A stretch of 64,000 bases of DNA from Paramacrobiotus metropolitanus (GCF_019649055.1 NW_026570244.1:62001-126000); one strand, 5' to 3'; positions 32,359 to 43,642 are shown, counted from the first letter of the stretch. Translations and numbers: made by a program. Notes: generated from the sequence alone by a model not told the origin.

Positions 32359-32567
32359 GATTTATGATCAGCGATAAAGCACAACGCCCGAGATCAAAAC
32401 AATACTAAAAAATTCGTTAAAAATTAATGAAACAGTGGATTTACGAACTTATTTGTCTGTAACCATTTACTACCGTACAGATTCAAAACACAACGAGTGT
32501 TAGTTGAAAAATATTACACAAGGTAACAAAAACTGCTAAAGGTCACACGAAGGTAACTTGCAGTAAA

Positions 32568-32782
32568 AGATCAAAAACTAGCACTCTACGCTGCGGTATC
32601 AATGTCTCTAGGACTATAACTTGGCAGCGCAAAACCAAACTAAAAGATCGTTGAGAGGGAAACTTCCCCGAGCGGATATTTATATGGTCTTCCCTGGGGC
32701 GGAGCATAATCCTGCACTCCCAGATGACCAATGGCTACACGCTGCCAATAATTGCACAGGTTACGCAGTAACCTTTGGCTAT
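32568..32782 (-). repeat. PAT-like element repeat A, outer (5') copy
   Basis: 215-bp terminal repeat at the 5' end of the element's coding strand, identical to 28009-28223. It presumably contains the promoter. It ends at the AT shared with the FB5 target. Confidence 0.93.
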
Positions 32783-33208
32783 AAATGCACATAACCGTGG
32801 AGATCGTTTTGACACGGATCCAGACTTCTAAAATTTTTTTCAAATTTTAAAATGAATTTTAAAATTTTTGAAATTCATTTTAAAATTTGAAAAACGTTCT
32901 AGAACAGCGGATCTGTGTCAGAACGATCTTCATGGTTATGTGCATTTATGTGCAAAATTCGAAAGGGATCGGTCCATAATGAGACTTTTAGTACACCTGA
33001 ATGCATTTAAACTTTTTGGGATTTTGAAACCCTCATAACTTCGCAACCAGATGTTGCGCGCGCAAACGGTTTTCTCACCTAGGTATACAATTCTTCTGGC
33101 TACAAAATACCATAAAGCAATGAAAAAAAGAGTTTTGGAGCGCTCAACAGCGAAAGTTCCCCTGGATGTACACGAACTTGGTGCTATGTACCGGGCCAAA
33201 TCCCTTGA
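32783..33208. mobile_element. Foldback element FB5, right part
   Basis: It continues FB5 after the PAT-like insertion: AAATGCACATAACC, the A/T-rich centre near 32855, then the full right arm to TCCCTTGA. Confidence 0.85.
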
Positions 33209-33247
33209 AGGATTCAATGTACCGGCTGCAGAATTTAATAAAACTTT

Positions 33248-33931
33248 GGTGAAGGCTCCGCATACCACCTTTATACCACCGTTGACTCCTAGTACCACCT
33301 TTCACACCACCTTTGGCTTTTAATACCCCTTTTTGCACACTACTTTTGACTCCGCATACCACCATTAAATTTTAAAATTTTAAGCAGAAGTTAAACTGCT
33401 ATCAAGTGAATTTTGTGGTATCACGAAGCGAGATCCAAATTTTTTCGGTATACCAGCTGCAAAAAGACGGCAGTTCGAAGGCGTTCAGTACCGCAATCGA
33501 CGCTATGGAAAAACAGTACGAACACACACCGGAGGTTCTTTTTCTGGATGCAGTCTATACTGTCAACGTTGCAAACATCGCACACTGGAAAGAAGTATCC
33601 GAAAATGGATAGTGGAGTTTTGTGAAAAGAAAGAACTTCTAACCCTTAAAACTACATAGGCGAGCCGGTAAACATAAAAATCATGGTTTAATTGAATAAC
33701 CTCTCATGCAGCATTATATGAAGAGCCGATCTTTAACTTGGCTGCACAGGCAAACCAATCGGATGTCCCAGGTACCATTATTATTTCATGATAAACCAAC
33801 TGGAAAAAAATTAAATGGTGGTATGCGGAGTCAAAAGTGGTGTACAAAAGGTGGTATTAGGAGCCAAAGGTGGTATGAAAGGTGGTACTAGGAGTCAAAG
33901 GTGGTAAAAGGTGGTATGCGGAGCCTTCACC
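33248..33931. mobile_element. Mutator-like DNA transposon with 9-bp target duplication
   Basis: The element is 684 bp with inverted ends GGTGAAGGCTCCGCAT. Subterminal arms (33248-33370 and 33817-33931) are built from iterated GGTGGTAT/GGAGTCAAA words. TAAAACTTT is duplicated at 33239-33247 and 33932-33940. A 9-bp duplication plus long repeat-rich arms fits a Mutator-like element (MULE). The terminal 16 bp recur at 59410-59425 next to FB8. Confidence 0.88.
33406..33612 (+). pseudogene. Possible MULE transposase remnant
   Basis: This short frame inside the element includes YEHTPEVLFLDAVYTVN. It resembles the first catalytic-Asp strand of MULE transposases (hhhDAtYxtN). The frame is 68 codons and ends soon after. 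The match rests on one motif, but the position inside a 9-bp-duplication element supports it. Confidence 0.45.
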
Positions 33932-34035
33932 TAAAACTTTTGCTTCGCCTCTTATATTATTTCGAAATACCGGTTAACAGAACGAGTATCGAGCAGGAAG
34001 ACGCAACACAAAAAAATTATAAAATAATGAAATAA

Positions 34036-34216
34036 TGCATTTATATGGCATGGAGAAAAAGTTGCGCTCCTGCTTGGACGGTGACCGGCGATCCGGGACT
34101 TCTAGGGTCATCGTCCACCTTGTCGGTGGGTTGGTCGGCGTTAAATTGCCGTTGCACTGTGTAGAAAACGTTATCCTCCATCAGGACGCGCGGTATAAGA
34201 CATGTCACAAAATTCA
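34036..34216 (-). pseudogene. GC-rich candidate exon, possibly Ig-related
   Basis: On the minus strand an open frame of about 60 codons includes RVLMEDNVFYTVQRQF and GSPVTVQAGAQLFLHA. It starts after an AG and ends TAA. Its codon use matches host exons and stands out from the AT-rich surroundings. The order RVL..., then an Asp/Pro-rich linker, then a VTVxxGAxxxL strand resembles the interdomain part of the Ig-like protein, with the cysteine position changed. The match is weak; it could be an unrelated exon. Confidence 0.3.
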
Positions 34217-34261
34217 CCTATGGCATGGTTAGTACGTTAAATTTTTTCGGGCTTGTGTTTT

Positions 34262-34543
34262 TACTTGTATCCACAGTATCCCACCGTATGCCACAGTATC
34301 CTCTATGTATCCTTCATGCGTCTCCTCATATCTATATTCTACTTTTTTTTAATAATTGCAGTATCCCATCGTATCTGTGCAGTATCCGCCATGCATGCCA
34401 AATGTATTCCATTAGGGCCAGAAAATATCGGGTTACTCGACGGATACAGCAAGGATACGTTACGATGCGTTGGGATACTGCAGTTGCTTACTGCAGTTAC
34501 CCTCAAACCTGTATTCAGCAGGATACATGAAGGATACGTATAC
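34262..34543. repeat. Foldback of GTATCC iterations
   Basis: GTATCC/CCGTATGCC words fill the left half (34266-34400). GGATAC words fill the right half (34441-34543), giving a loose inverted repeat. The sequence after it (34541 onward) is the shared motif listed next. Confidence 0.45.
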
Positions 34544-34590
34544 TAGGAAAGTGCACTCGCTTTTTGCGGGCACTGCATGACCGAAGCGTA
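34541..34590 (+). repeat. Shared 50-bp motif (CTAGGAAAGTGCACTCGC), copy 1
   Basis: The run of about 50 bases from ACTAGGAAAGTGCACTCGC through GCGGGCACTGCA and GACCGAAGCGTA recurs at 53156-53206 with three or four changes. DNA on either side differs. It may be a terminal sequence of a mobile element; here it lies upstream of the Ulp1-like gene. Confidence 0.6.
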
Positions 34591-34843
34591 GCGTGCTACA
34601 TAACGGTTTTTTTCCGGAATGAACCATTTAAAGCTGCCTTCTTCAAAGTTATTATTTTGTCAAAGAATTAATAATCGCGCAGTTTTTACAAAAAATGAAG
34701 AGTGCATTTCCTGATATGGTCAAAGAACCGCCTCTTGTATTTCGACACAGGTAATTATTGTAATCAATTCCCAAAATCAATTTCTTAATTTATCTTGTTT
34801 AAATTCTACCTTCTTTGTTTCAAAAATAATCGAAAACATACGT

Positions 34844-35653
34844 TTGTCAGTGTTAATAGAACAATGGGTTCTTGATATACTTGGTCCGTCTAAGGTCCAA
34901 GTATTTCCAGTCATACATAAAAAGAGCAACAAAAAATCTAACGGAAAAAAAGCCGATACAAGCATGAATTGTACTCCTGCAGAACCGCTGAAGAAAGATC
35001 CAGTTACAGGTATAAACTACCCACCTGAGAATTTATTTTCTAACAACAAATGGTGGATGAGAACTATGCAGCTTTCCGAAAAAGATAAAACTGACATCGA
35101 GAACGATTATTTGATTTCTATAAATGTCATCGATGCAGCTATATTCTTGCTGAAGAAGAAAAACCGATCAAGGCTGTGCGAAGCAAAGCCGTTTTTTTCT
35201 GGACTCAACTACTTGGCCGAAATGCACCTGCAACCAACTGCCAACACATGTTCTTTCGGGGATTCCGCTTTGCAAATATTGTTCGTAAATGGCAACCATT
35301 TTCAGCTAGCGTTGCGCAAAGACAAAGAAATTCTTATATACGACTCTATATCCCGAATCCATACTGACCAGCAAAGTCTTACAAAGATCGAATGTTCAAG
35401 TAATTGTGAAATGGAATTACTGCATCCATCAGTACAAAGCCAGCTTAATGGAGTTGACTGTGGAAAATTTTGCATCGCTTTTGCAACAGCAATCCTCAAC
35501 GACTTAAATCCGGTAGAACTGTCGTTTGAGCGTGGCAGTATGCGAAGGCATCTCATTCAGTGTATTGAAACCGGCAAAATTACAGTATTTCCTCAACTTA
35601 AAGGTCACGACTCTTCTCGTACAGTTTCATGGATCCACAAGATACAATTGTGA
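34844..35653 (+). CDS. Ulp1/SENP-type cysteine protease (C48 family)
   Basis: Of 269 codons, the C-terminal half carries the Ulp1 catalytic signature: His152 in GNHFQLAL, Asp167 in LIYDS, and Gln200-x-Asn-Gly-x-Asp-Cys206-Gly in SQLNGVDCGKF. This family cleaves SUMO or related modifiers and is often carried by eukaryotic transposons. The residues before about 100 are Lys-rich with no clear domain. The frame opens with TTG and the first in-frame ATG is only at codon 41. The start therefore probably lies in an upstream exon; 34695-34750 (MKSAFPDMVKEPP..., donor cag/GTAATT) is a candidate but its phase is one base off. Only 31 bases separate the stop from the next gene, unusual for a host locus and more like a compact element. 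Confidence 0.82.
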   Translation: MSVLIEQWVLDILGPSKVQVFPVIHKKSNKKSNGKKADTSMNCTPAEPLKKDPVTGINYPPENLFSNNKWWMRTMQLSEKDKTDIENDYLISINVIDAAIFLLKKKNRSRLCEAKPFFSGLNYLAEMHLQPTANTCSFGDSALQILFVNGNHFQLALRKDKEILIYDSISRIHTDQQSLTKIECSSNCEMELLHPSVQSQLNGVDCGKFCIAFATAILNDLNPVELSFERGSMRRHLIQCIETGKITVFPQLKGHDSSRTVSWIHKIQL

Positions 35654-35684
35654 TCGAAATCAAGACAGCCTCCGAAATAACACC

Positions 35685-38482
35685 ATGGCAACCAACGATG
35701 GTAAGCCCAATTTAGTACATTAATAAAGAACTGAAGAGCAACTTACGAGTATTTTCCCTAACCAAAAAAAACCAGATTCTTACAGATCGTATACGGCATT
35801 TTGTTATCCTTTAAATGAAATACATATTTAGCAATGGCCAATAAACTCCAGCCTGGAAGTATCTCTTTAATCTTCGAGAACGAACAGCTCCCTGATCCTG
35901 CCACGGTGTTTCAAGTGGCCAAAACCGAGAAAAGTGGGGCATGGGTGACGCTTACCCTGAGCGATGGGAATACGCAATCAAACAGTATGTATAAGGCACA
36001 CATGAAACACCTACCTTGAAGTCTTTCCAAAACCATATTATGATGAAGCGTAATAAAAATGAATTAACTTTAGAAACATGTTGATATTTAACAAAACTAG
36101 TTATCCTAATTTGCAGAATTTAAAATTCGAACTCCGAATATGGAAAAGACAGGAGAAGACATCGTACTGTCCTTCGTGCAAATTGAACAGGCTTTCCTCC
36201 TGGGTAGCGGAAGCAAGTGAGAAAACATACACTCTGTTCTGTTATCACTGCTACTATTTTAGTTAACTCTGTTCACCGAATAGTGAGGCAGTATGTTAAG
36301 AAACTGGAATAGTTATTAATACTAGAAACGTAGCGCCGTGATTAGCAATTTTTTTTGTACATCGTGACGTTCTGCAAATCTATCGGGCGGATACAGTATT
36401 GCCGTATTTATGCACTTACAGTGCCGGACTCCCACATAGCCATTGAAGCCACATTAATTTTAATTTCGTTGTAACACTAAACGAAAAAAACGTTGCAGTA
36501 CAATGCGCAATAGGGAAACGAGTAACTGAAGTACCACTACTGTACAGTGCATCAATATCCTACTTGCTTATTTTATTTTTCTTATTTTCTTTTTTTCTTA
36601 TTTTCCTATTTTATTATTTTTTGCTTTTCTTATTTCCTTATTTCCTTATTTCATTATTTCCTTATTTTCTCATTTTCTCATTTTATTAATTTTGAATATT
36701 TATTTTCAGTGATGTTAAATTTTTATTCTTCTGTACAGGGTGATGCAAAGAACACTTTGTACCTATTTTATCCAGACCTATTTATTAATTAACTGGTTCA
36801 GAGAAACATGACTGGCTACAGAGAGTAAAAGGAAAAGTAGTACCGGGTGGCTGAACAAAATGGAACAAAAACTGAGAGGGCCATTTTGTTCGTCCATCCG
36901 GTAATTATTTATTGCAGTGTAATACAGATAAAACGTCCTAAAGACACAAGAAAAAGTTCGCTCACTGTTCGGTATACACTGACAACAATAATTAAGTGTC
37001 GGTTACCTATATTTAGGTTACGTGTGTCTATTACCAACCTAAAGCTGACAAATGACGTCCAAAAACAACCGGACTGCAACTTCCGGGAAATTTTAACGTG
37101 TCATCGTTCATCGCCAATTACGAAAGGAAAAACTTTCGCGAACACGACAAGTACAGCAAAAATATTCTCTTAAATAATCTTAACTTAACTTACTCCAACG
37201 TTTTAATCAAACATATCCACGAATATATCCAGTAATCTGTTTCCAGACCGCTCATCTTTACTGTCGTTCACACCACGGCGCCATATAGCACAGCACACGG
37301 TGGTGAAGCCATTAATATTATGGTTTCTGATCATTCGGGAAGCGCAATACTGTCATCTTTAAACAGTGACGTGTCAAAGCTGCAGCAACTTATTGTTGGA
37401 AAGGTAAATAGTTTCCGATGTCGCTGTCCCAAATTTTTTTAAGATTTATTAAAGATATATCAATTCTAATTTATTTGTATATGAAGTTAACCGATTTCCA
37501 TTTAACTATTTCCATATATATAAAAGGTGACCTTCGACAATAAGCCGGAACCTTTTCAACACTAAAACAGTCACACTGCTTCTGTAGACTTATCGGATGA
37601 AATTCTATGACGTCAGCGAACTGAAGGCGAACTTCCGAAAGGAGGCATCAGTATTGGTCCAATTTTATACGACAGCGAAGACACTAATTGAGTCGGCAAT
37701 TGAGAATCCAGTTGACATCGAAACTATCACGCCACTATCACAAGCTCATGAGCATGCCGATCTAAAGCGTAAGAAGTAAATCTGTCACAAATTTAATATG
37801 AAAATAATAATTCTATAACATGACAATACTGATATGACAATACTGACTGATAACAGAAACAATATTTCCTTTTGCGGCATCAAAATTTACGTTATAATAA
37901 TATAAGCTAACAGTATAAGGTTTACTGAACACTACTGCATGTGTCTTTAGACTACATGACCTTCGTGGAAAGTGTGGGATACTTGGACAACCAGAAGAAA
38001 ACAAGGAACGGAGAGCGAGCATTTCGCACATTAAAAGTGTGGGACTGCTCGCAGGCCTTGCCCTACGAGTTGATTTATGGGGGCACCTTGTAAGCCGCAA
38101 ACTGCATTTTTTTAAACAACAAACCATAAAAATTGCATATGCTAAATTACCTTTAACTAAATTATCTTTAAAGGCTACCATCTTCATCCCAGCCGTCTAC
38201 GAGAAAAAAATTGTTTTCTTTCACAACCTTATGCACACCAGCTACAACAATGGTGGTCTCCAATCCGGCTACAATAAAACATATTTTTACATTTCTGAAA
38301 GTTCACCGGCACTGACCATCAAGAACTGGGCACTGGAAATCGGCCTGATGGACCCGGACTCGGAAGAAGAAGTTCACACAGCTAACGCAACCGACATTGC
38401 CACTAAACGCCCGCTTGTTGGGGAGGCACCAACCCAAACAACCAAAAAAGGAAGAACTTCAGCTGTACCCCCCGGAAACTGA
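35685..38482 (+). CDS. RPA70-like single-strand DNA-binding protein, seven exons
   Basis: Exons that agree in phase are 35685-35700, 35832-35984, 36117-36216, 37247-37403, 37588-37768, 37951-38089 and 38174-38482. Donors are GTAAGC, GTATGT, GTGAGA, GTAAAT, GTAAGA and GTAAGC. The first three exons resemble the RPA70 N-terminal OB fold (LQPGSISLIFE...VTLTLSDGN). The next two match DNA-binding domain A (GGEAINIMVSDHSGSAILSS, then KLQQLIVGKTYRM). The last two match domain B (YMTFVESVGYLDN...ALPYELIYGG, then an ISESSPALTIKNWALEIG end). Length is about 352 residues, without the zinc domain C. The last junction is one base out of phase. RPA-like genes are known cargo of Helitrons. The final exon is repeated in the array downstream, which ties this gene to that repeat. 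36217-37246 contains a pyrimidine tract (36560-36690) and an alternative exon-like frame at 37017-37173. Confidence 0.7.
36547..36695 (+). repeat. Pyrimidine-rich simple sequence in RPA-like gene intron
   Basis: TTTCTTATTTTCCTTAT-type iterations of about 10 bases form a one-strand pyrimidine tract. It lies in the long intron before the domain-A exon. Confidence 0.7.
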
Positions 38483-38821
38483 CTACCGAACATTCGCTGA
38501 CGACAAAAAGATGCTGCCTCCCCGCAGAGTATTCCTAGTTCATAAACTGAACGCTAGCCCTTATTGTACATAACATAGAATACTACTCCATTGAATACAC
38601 CGCAACTTATGCATAATAAAATTTTCTGCTGATACAGCCGCAAGTTGGCCGCAGAGCATTTCCTGTCATTTGACAAATCCAAAAAACTAAGCAAAATCTG
38701 TTGTCCTACACAAAAACCAACTTTTTTCAAACAAAATGCTTCCTCGAATAAGCTACAGCCTTTGAAATCTAAACTAATTTTTTAACCCAGTCGTAAGCCA
38801 ATATTCATCCGTGCTCAGCTT

Positions 38822-39394
38822 GTTATATGAATACTAAACATCTCTTGCAGAGGTTCGGCCTCTCTTCATTGTCCCGGGTGATCTCAGCTCCCGATAAACC
38901 GATTTTCATGCTTTAACATATTCTAGAATCCTTTCAGGGCGGTGGGTGTTGTGAGAGGACCTTTTCCTATTTTAAGAATTCTCAGGCCGGTGGTCACTCA
39001 AAAGCTTGTTACCATGGTTGCCATAGGGCTAACATGAGCTGACCTGTTACCACGGGCACGTTATACTGCACTTGCACAAGAAACAGTTTTGCTTCGCCTG
39101 TTTTTCTTGTGGTTAACCGACGGAAACCGTGCTTATGTCAATCAATTCATAATTTGATATTGGATCTTTTTAGATTTTGGTAAGATCTGAAATGAAGTCG
39201 AAAAGCACATTACCGTTTTCTAGTATTTCACTTGATTCACTGTCGCACCTTGCGGCCCAATGCACTGAGCTGTATCAACAGGTCGGTCAATCATTCACAT
39301 AATCATAGCAGCCCTGTTCACTAAACAGTAATACTACGACGTAATTCTACGACTTCGAGTAACAAAAAATCCTAACTCACTTATTTACATTACC
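38822..39394 (+). repeat. Array unit H1
   Basis: Follows the junction CAGTCG...CAGCTTGT directly with tatatgaatac, with no U unit between them: the empty-site form. Nearly identical to 45787-46337. Confidence 0.8.
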
Positions 39395-39432
39395 CAGTCG
39401 TAAGCCCATATTCATCCGTGCTCAGCTTGTTA

Positions 39433-39991
39433 TCTACATCCGGATGTTCTTACGCTATTGCGCGGATGTTCTAACGCTATTGCGCCATCGATACGCCCCA
39501 AAAGGGAAGGAGTAGTCCCAAAAAACAAATTGTTGCCATGGGCCCCCATAGACATACATGGTAAATGCATTGTCTGTTCGCGGACCGTTAGGAAAAACCG
39601 AGACAGACCGCGGCCTTCAGCATCGGCACGTTACAAATTATTGAAAATTTAAAAAACATGGGAAAAAATTAATCGCAGTTAATCCCACCAGCGTGATCGG
39701 TATACCTCGTATTCTTTCATATACTATATTTCTTAGGTTTTCTTAGGTGTTCTCAGGGTTCTTAGGTATTCTTAGGTTTCTTAGGTTTCTTAGATTGTTT
39801 TGGCTTCTTAGTATTTTTAGGTTTCTTAGGCTTTTTTAGGGTTCTTAAGTTTTCTTGGATTTTCTCTTTCTTAGTTTTCCTAGTTTTCTTAGCGGCTGGG
39901 ACCAATGCGATCAACCTTTGCGAAATGTGGATTGCGTAACAAACTTGCGCCGCAAAAGTTTGTGTACGGATGTAGATCCCGTAATCTGGTT
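39433..39991 (+). repeat. Array unit U1 with TTTCTTAGG minisatellite
   Basis: The most divergent U unit, starting TCTACATCCGG and ending 'cggatgtagatcccgtaatctgg'. It contains a degenerate tandem array (39715-39895) of TTTCTTAGG, the reverse complement of the CCTAAGAAA motif in the MITE at 12195. Confidence 0.7.
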
Positions 39992-41913
39992 ATATGAATA
40001 CTAAACATCTCTAGCAGGTGTTCGGCCTCTCTTCATTGTCCCGCCTCATTTCAGCTCCTACTAATCCGATTTTCCTGCTTCAAAATATTTTAGAATCCTC
40101 TCATGGCGGCGGGTGTTGTGAAACTAATAACCTTTTGCTGTCTTAAGAATCGTGTGGCTAGTGGTCACTCAAAAACTTGTTACCATGGATTCCATAAGGC
40201 TAACATGGGCTGGTCTGTTACCACGGTCACACTGTACTTACTATATTATAGTCCGTGCGCCAACACGAATTACCTACAAAGTTTACCCTTTACCTACTTA
40301 CACCGAAGCTCGAAAAACGCCTGATTAGCTGGGCTTGGATGTAGGTCCATTTTTGCTCGAAGTCTGTCGCTGGGCGGTGTCGAAAGCCGTTACACAGATG
40401 GGCGTACCTTGTAACGGGTCTAAGCGACGCCCTTTTACTTACAAACTTCGGTTTTCTACGATTTTAATTGGTGGGTCAACATTTGAGTTAGATCGAAGCT
40501 GCCCACCGCCAATGGCAAAATTCGAAACCACGTGGTATAGATTCAGTACTTCAAGCTATCAAGAAAAATCACGACCTGCTTGCTGTGTTCTTTACTTATT
40601 TTAATCCGAGTATTCTTTCACATTCAGTTAATTTTTGAAATATTTATCCACATAAATGGCCCTATGAAAAGCTGTTCCGTATGAAAAGCTTTCTCATTTA
40701 ACTATTGCCGGAGATCGTGCAGGGTAGCCTGCTAACTGGGTTCCCAGTTGTTTGCGACTGAGCTGTTATCGTTATCACTGTTACAGGCATGTGTTGTTTA
40801 CCCTGTACCCACTCAGATATTTTGTGGATAAGTATTTGAGCAAGTTATGCAGATATGCTAAGTAGCTGGAAAAATTTCAGATCTTTTCCGCTTTCTTGGA
40901 AAATCTGCAAAACATTGTTGTTAACGTCTCTTCAGTTATCTTGCGGGGAACCCTGCGTGCTGGCTAGCCAGCTGGCTGTTGTTAAAGCAGCGGTACCTAC
41001 TGGGCACTGTGTTTGATTCTTGCCAGCCTTTATTTATTGGATAGCCATGCATGGTAAGGAAGACAATCGAATGATTATTTTTATTATTTTATGGCTGTCA
41101 TAGTATCGAACTACTTCCAACCAAAACTTTCAGAGCATATTTTGATTACTCTTTTTCATCGGGCTGCGGGTTCCCGCTTATCTGGCTACCCAGAGAAAGA
41201 TATTTGAAAAATAACTGCCGTTTTGCTGCTGTGCTGTGTATAAGGCCAGCTTGGTGAGATTTTTAAGTTGCGAGCTAAGGTATTTATATTTTTGACGTCA
41301 GAAAAAATGTCTCAAAAGCAGTAATTTCAATAAATATCGGCATCAAACAACATGTATAAATTGTACATGTCAGCGTCGCCTATTGAAGTAAGTGCGTCCT
41401 GGCTGTTTTGCGCACACCGTCCGGGTTAACACGGACAGACTTACACGCAAAGCCGTGAAAACGGGCGCGGTTTTGCATACTTTGTATGTAAGTGCACGCT
41501 GAATTCGGTGTAAGTAAGTCCCTGATGCGCCTATGCGCAATTACTGTATTCTCTCGTACTGTAACAAGACACAGCTTGTTAGAGTACGAGCTTTTTGTTC
41601 TTTTGATACAGTAAAGTGAGTTGCAACTACAGTCTTAGGAAAAAGTAATAAAATAGCGCTGCATTTACTGGGGTGGTAGACTGGTAGTAAACACCAAAAA
41701 CACTCAAATTTGACAGTTAAGCTCCATATTATTAGAAAGGCGGAAAAAAATTCCTTGGGGAAGCTGCAGAATACCATTTCCGTTTAAAATTAAATTTTCT
41801 CCGAAATCACAAACTGATCCGGCACCGATGCAGCAAAATAATTTACAGTAATGCCCAAGAAAAACGCATAACAATGCACAAGAAAGCGCAAAAGCAAACC
41901 AAACGCTAATAAG
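39992..41913 (+). repeat. Array unit H2 plus unrelated filler
   Basis: Starts tatatgaatactaaacatctc and follows H to about 40330. The remaining sequence to 41913 contains no gene or recognised repeat and may be a separate insertion or a diverged tail. Confidence 0.5.
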
Positions 41914-41950
41914 TAGTCGTAAGCCAATATTCATCCGTGCTCAGCTTGTT

Positions 41951-42478
41951 AACTACATCCGTAACAGCCATGACGGCCTTTGCTAAGAAAATTATGTTTG
42001 GCCGAACGGGTAGGCCGATTTTGACGCGGTAAAGTGCGCCAGAATCGTCGCAGCGAAGCGGGTGATGTTGCGCTATTGCCGACCTGATGCGCCTCAAGGG
42101 GGAGCACGACCCTCAAAAAACAAATTGTTGCCATGGGCCTGCAAGTCTCGGCTTCCGACCTCGCTCCAAACCGGTTAACATAAAGTATAGGCACACGAGC
42201 TTGCACGAGAATCATTTGCACGGCAGATCGGCCCTCTCGGCCTCGGCTCGAATAATATTAGGAAAAATAGCACAGAACTGTACCGGAACAACCGTGACGT
42301 TCTAACCTAAAAAAGCAGTGTTTGACTGAACGGGTAGGCAGATTTTAACGCGGTCAAAAATGGCAGAATCGCCGCAACGACGTTATGTTTCTTATGTTTT
42401 CTTACTTTTTTTCCTAAATTTTTTTCGAAACAAATGCGCCCCGAATCTGGTTACGGATGTAGTCCTCCGTAAACTGGT
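41951..42478 (+). repeat. Array unit U2
   Basis: Bounded by ACTACATCCGTAAC and GTTACGGATGTAGTCCTCCG...CTGG, flanked by TTA. It is directly followed by U3, forming a tandem pair. Confidence 0.78.
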
Positions 42479-42480
42479 TA

Positions 42481-42884
42481 ACTACATCCGTAACAGCCGT
42501 GACGGCCTTTGCTGAGAAAATTATGTTTGGACAAACGGGTAGGCCGATTTCGACGCAATAAAGTGCGCCAGAATCGTCGCAACGAAGCGGGTGATGTTGC
42601 GCTACTTCCATTCCGATGCGCCTCTAGGGAGAAGCAGGAGCCCCCAAAAACAAATTGCTGCCATGGGGCTGCATGTCGCGGCTTTGGACATCGCTTCAGA
42701 CTAAGTATTGTACTAGTCAATGCAAAGTGTTGTGACTTATCTTCTCAGTTGCGTAAAGGAAACAACGCGCCCCGGCCACCGGCCTCGAAGCGCAAAAAAA
42801 CGAAATTAAATCGCCAAAATTAACGCCGATCACTAAACCCGACGCCGACGAATTAGTTACGGATGTAGTGCTCCGTAAACTGGT
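42481..42884 (+). repeat. Array unit U3
   Basis: A 404-bp U unit with the same ends as U2 and shared interior ('aattatgtttgg', 'gggtaggccgattt', 'aacaaattgYtgccatgg'). Confidence 0.78.
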
Positions 42885-43611
42885 TATAGGAGTACTGTAC
42901 ATCTCTTGCAGGTTTTCGGCCTCACCTCTTTGTTACCTATGTTCTCGGCTTCCACTGAGCCGATTTTGCAGCTTTAAATTTTCACAGAATCTTTTCAAAA
43001 CGTAGAGTAACACAAACCTAGTGGTTTTTTTACTCTTACAAGTAGGATAAGCCCAGTGGTCACTCAAAGGCTTGTTGCCATGGATGCCATAGGGATAACA
43101 TGCGCTTGTCTCTCACCACGGGCAAATTAGGGTTTACATGTAACAAGACACAGCTTTGGCTTCGCCTCTGCGTTCCTTGTGAACCACATACCGAGTGAAC
43201 AAATGATTCGGTTAGTTTTAAAATAAAATGAAAACTAGCAGCCGAGGCACAAACGAAACAAACTTTAATTGCGAAAGGTCAACATCTGAAGAACCGGGCA
43301 TTAGATATTGGCCTAACCGACCTCAACTCATACGAAAAAGTGCAAACTGCTAACGTAATAGATGATGCTAGTAAACGTCCGCTTGTTGACTAGTCACCAA
43401 ACTAGATGCAGGAACAGAAAAAATTTCAGCTGATACAAACGCAAGTTGACCGCAGAGTATTCCCTGTCACCAGTCAAATCTAATAACCTGAAGGCGATCT
43501 GTTGTCTTATACTCGTATTAAAATTAACTGGTTTCAAACAAATTCATAACTGCTATTGAATAACTGCTACTTCCTCGAATACAACGACAAATAAATCGAT
43601 CCGATAAATTG
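42885..43611 (+). repeat. Array unit H3 with R block
   Basis: H sequence to about 43210, then an R block. It ends near a solo right-end fragment of a U unit (43612-43640). Confidence 0.72.
43286..43393 (+). pseudogene. RPA-like gene 3' exon remnant in the array (R2)
   Basis: The frame LKNRALDIGLTDLNSYEKVQ, continuing to KRPLVD and a TAG, aligns with the IKNWALEIGLMDPDSEEEVH...KRPLVG end of the RPA-like protein. About 36 codons are open. The similar stretch continues into the 3' flank ('gctgatacaaacgcaagttgRccgcagag'). Confidence 0.8.
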
Positions 43612-43642
43612 GTTGCGGATTTAGTCCTCCGTAAACTGGTTA

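Larger units (their letters stand above)
27832..32782 (-). mobile_element. PAT/Ngaro-like DIRS retroelement with split direct repeats
   Basis: On the coding (minus) strand the order is repeat A (32782-32568), gag, RT, RNase H, tyrosine recombinase, repeat B (28363-28224), repeat A (28223-28009), then repeat B (27973-27834). The two A copies (215 bp) and the two B copies (140 bp) appear identical. This A-ORFs-B-A-B layout is the hallmark of split-direct-repeat DIRS elements, which replicate through a circle and integrate by tyrosine recombinase. The internal B-A junction reads GGCT-AT-TATTG. The target in FB5 was GCAC-AT-AAATG. The two outer junctions are GCAC-AT-TATTG and GGCT-AT-AAATG, as expected for crossover at a shared AT with no target duplication. 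Identical repeats imply a recent insertion, yet the coding region has frameshifts. Confidence 0.93.

Noticed and set aside
36847-37173. 108-codon frame in the RPA-like gene
   Set aside because: Mostly intron. Its 3' half (from 37017 after tatatttag) could be an alternative exon, but skipping it gives better OB-fold continuity and correct phase.
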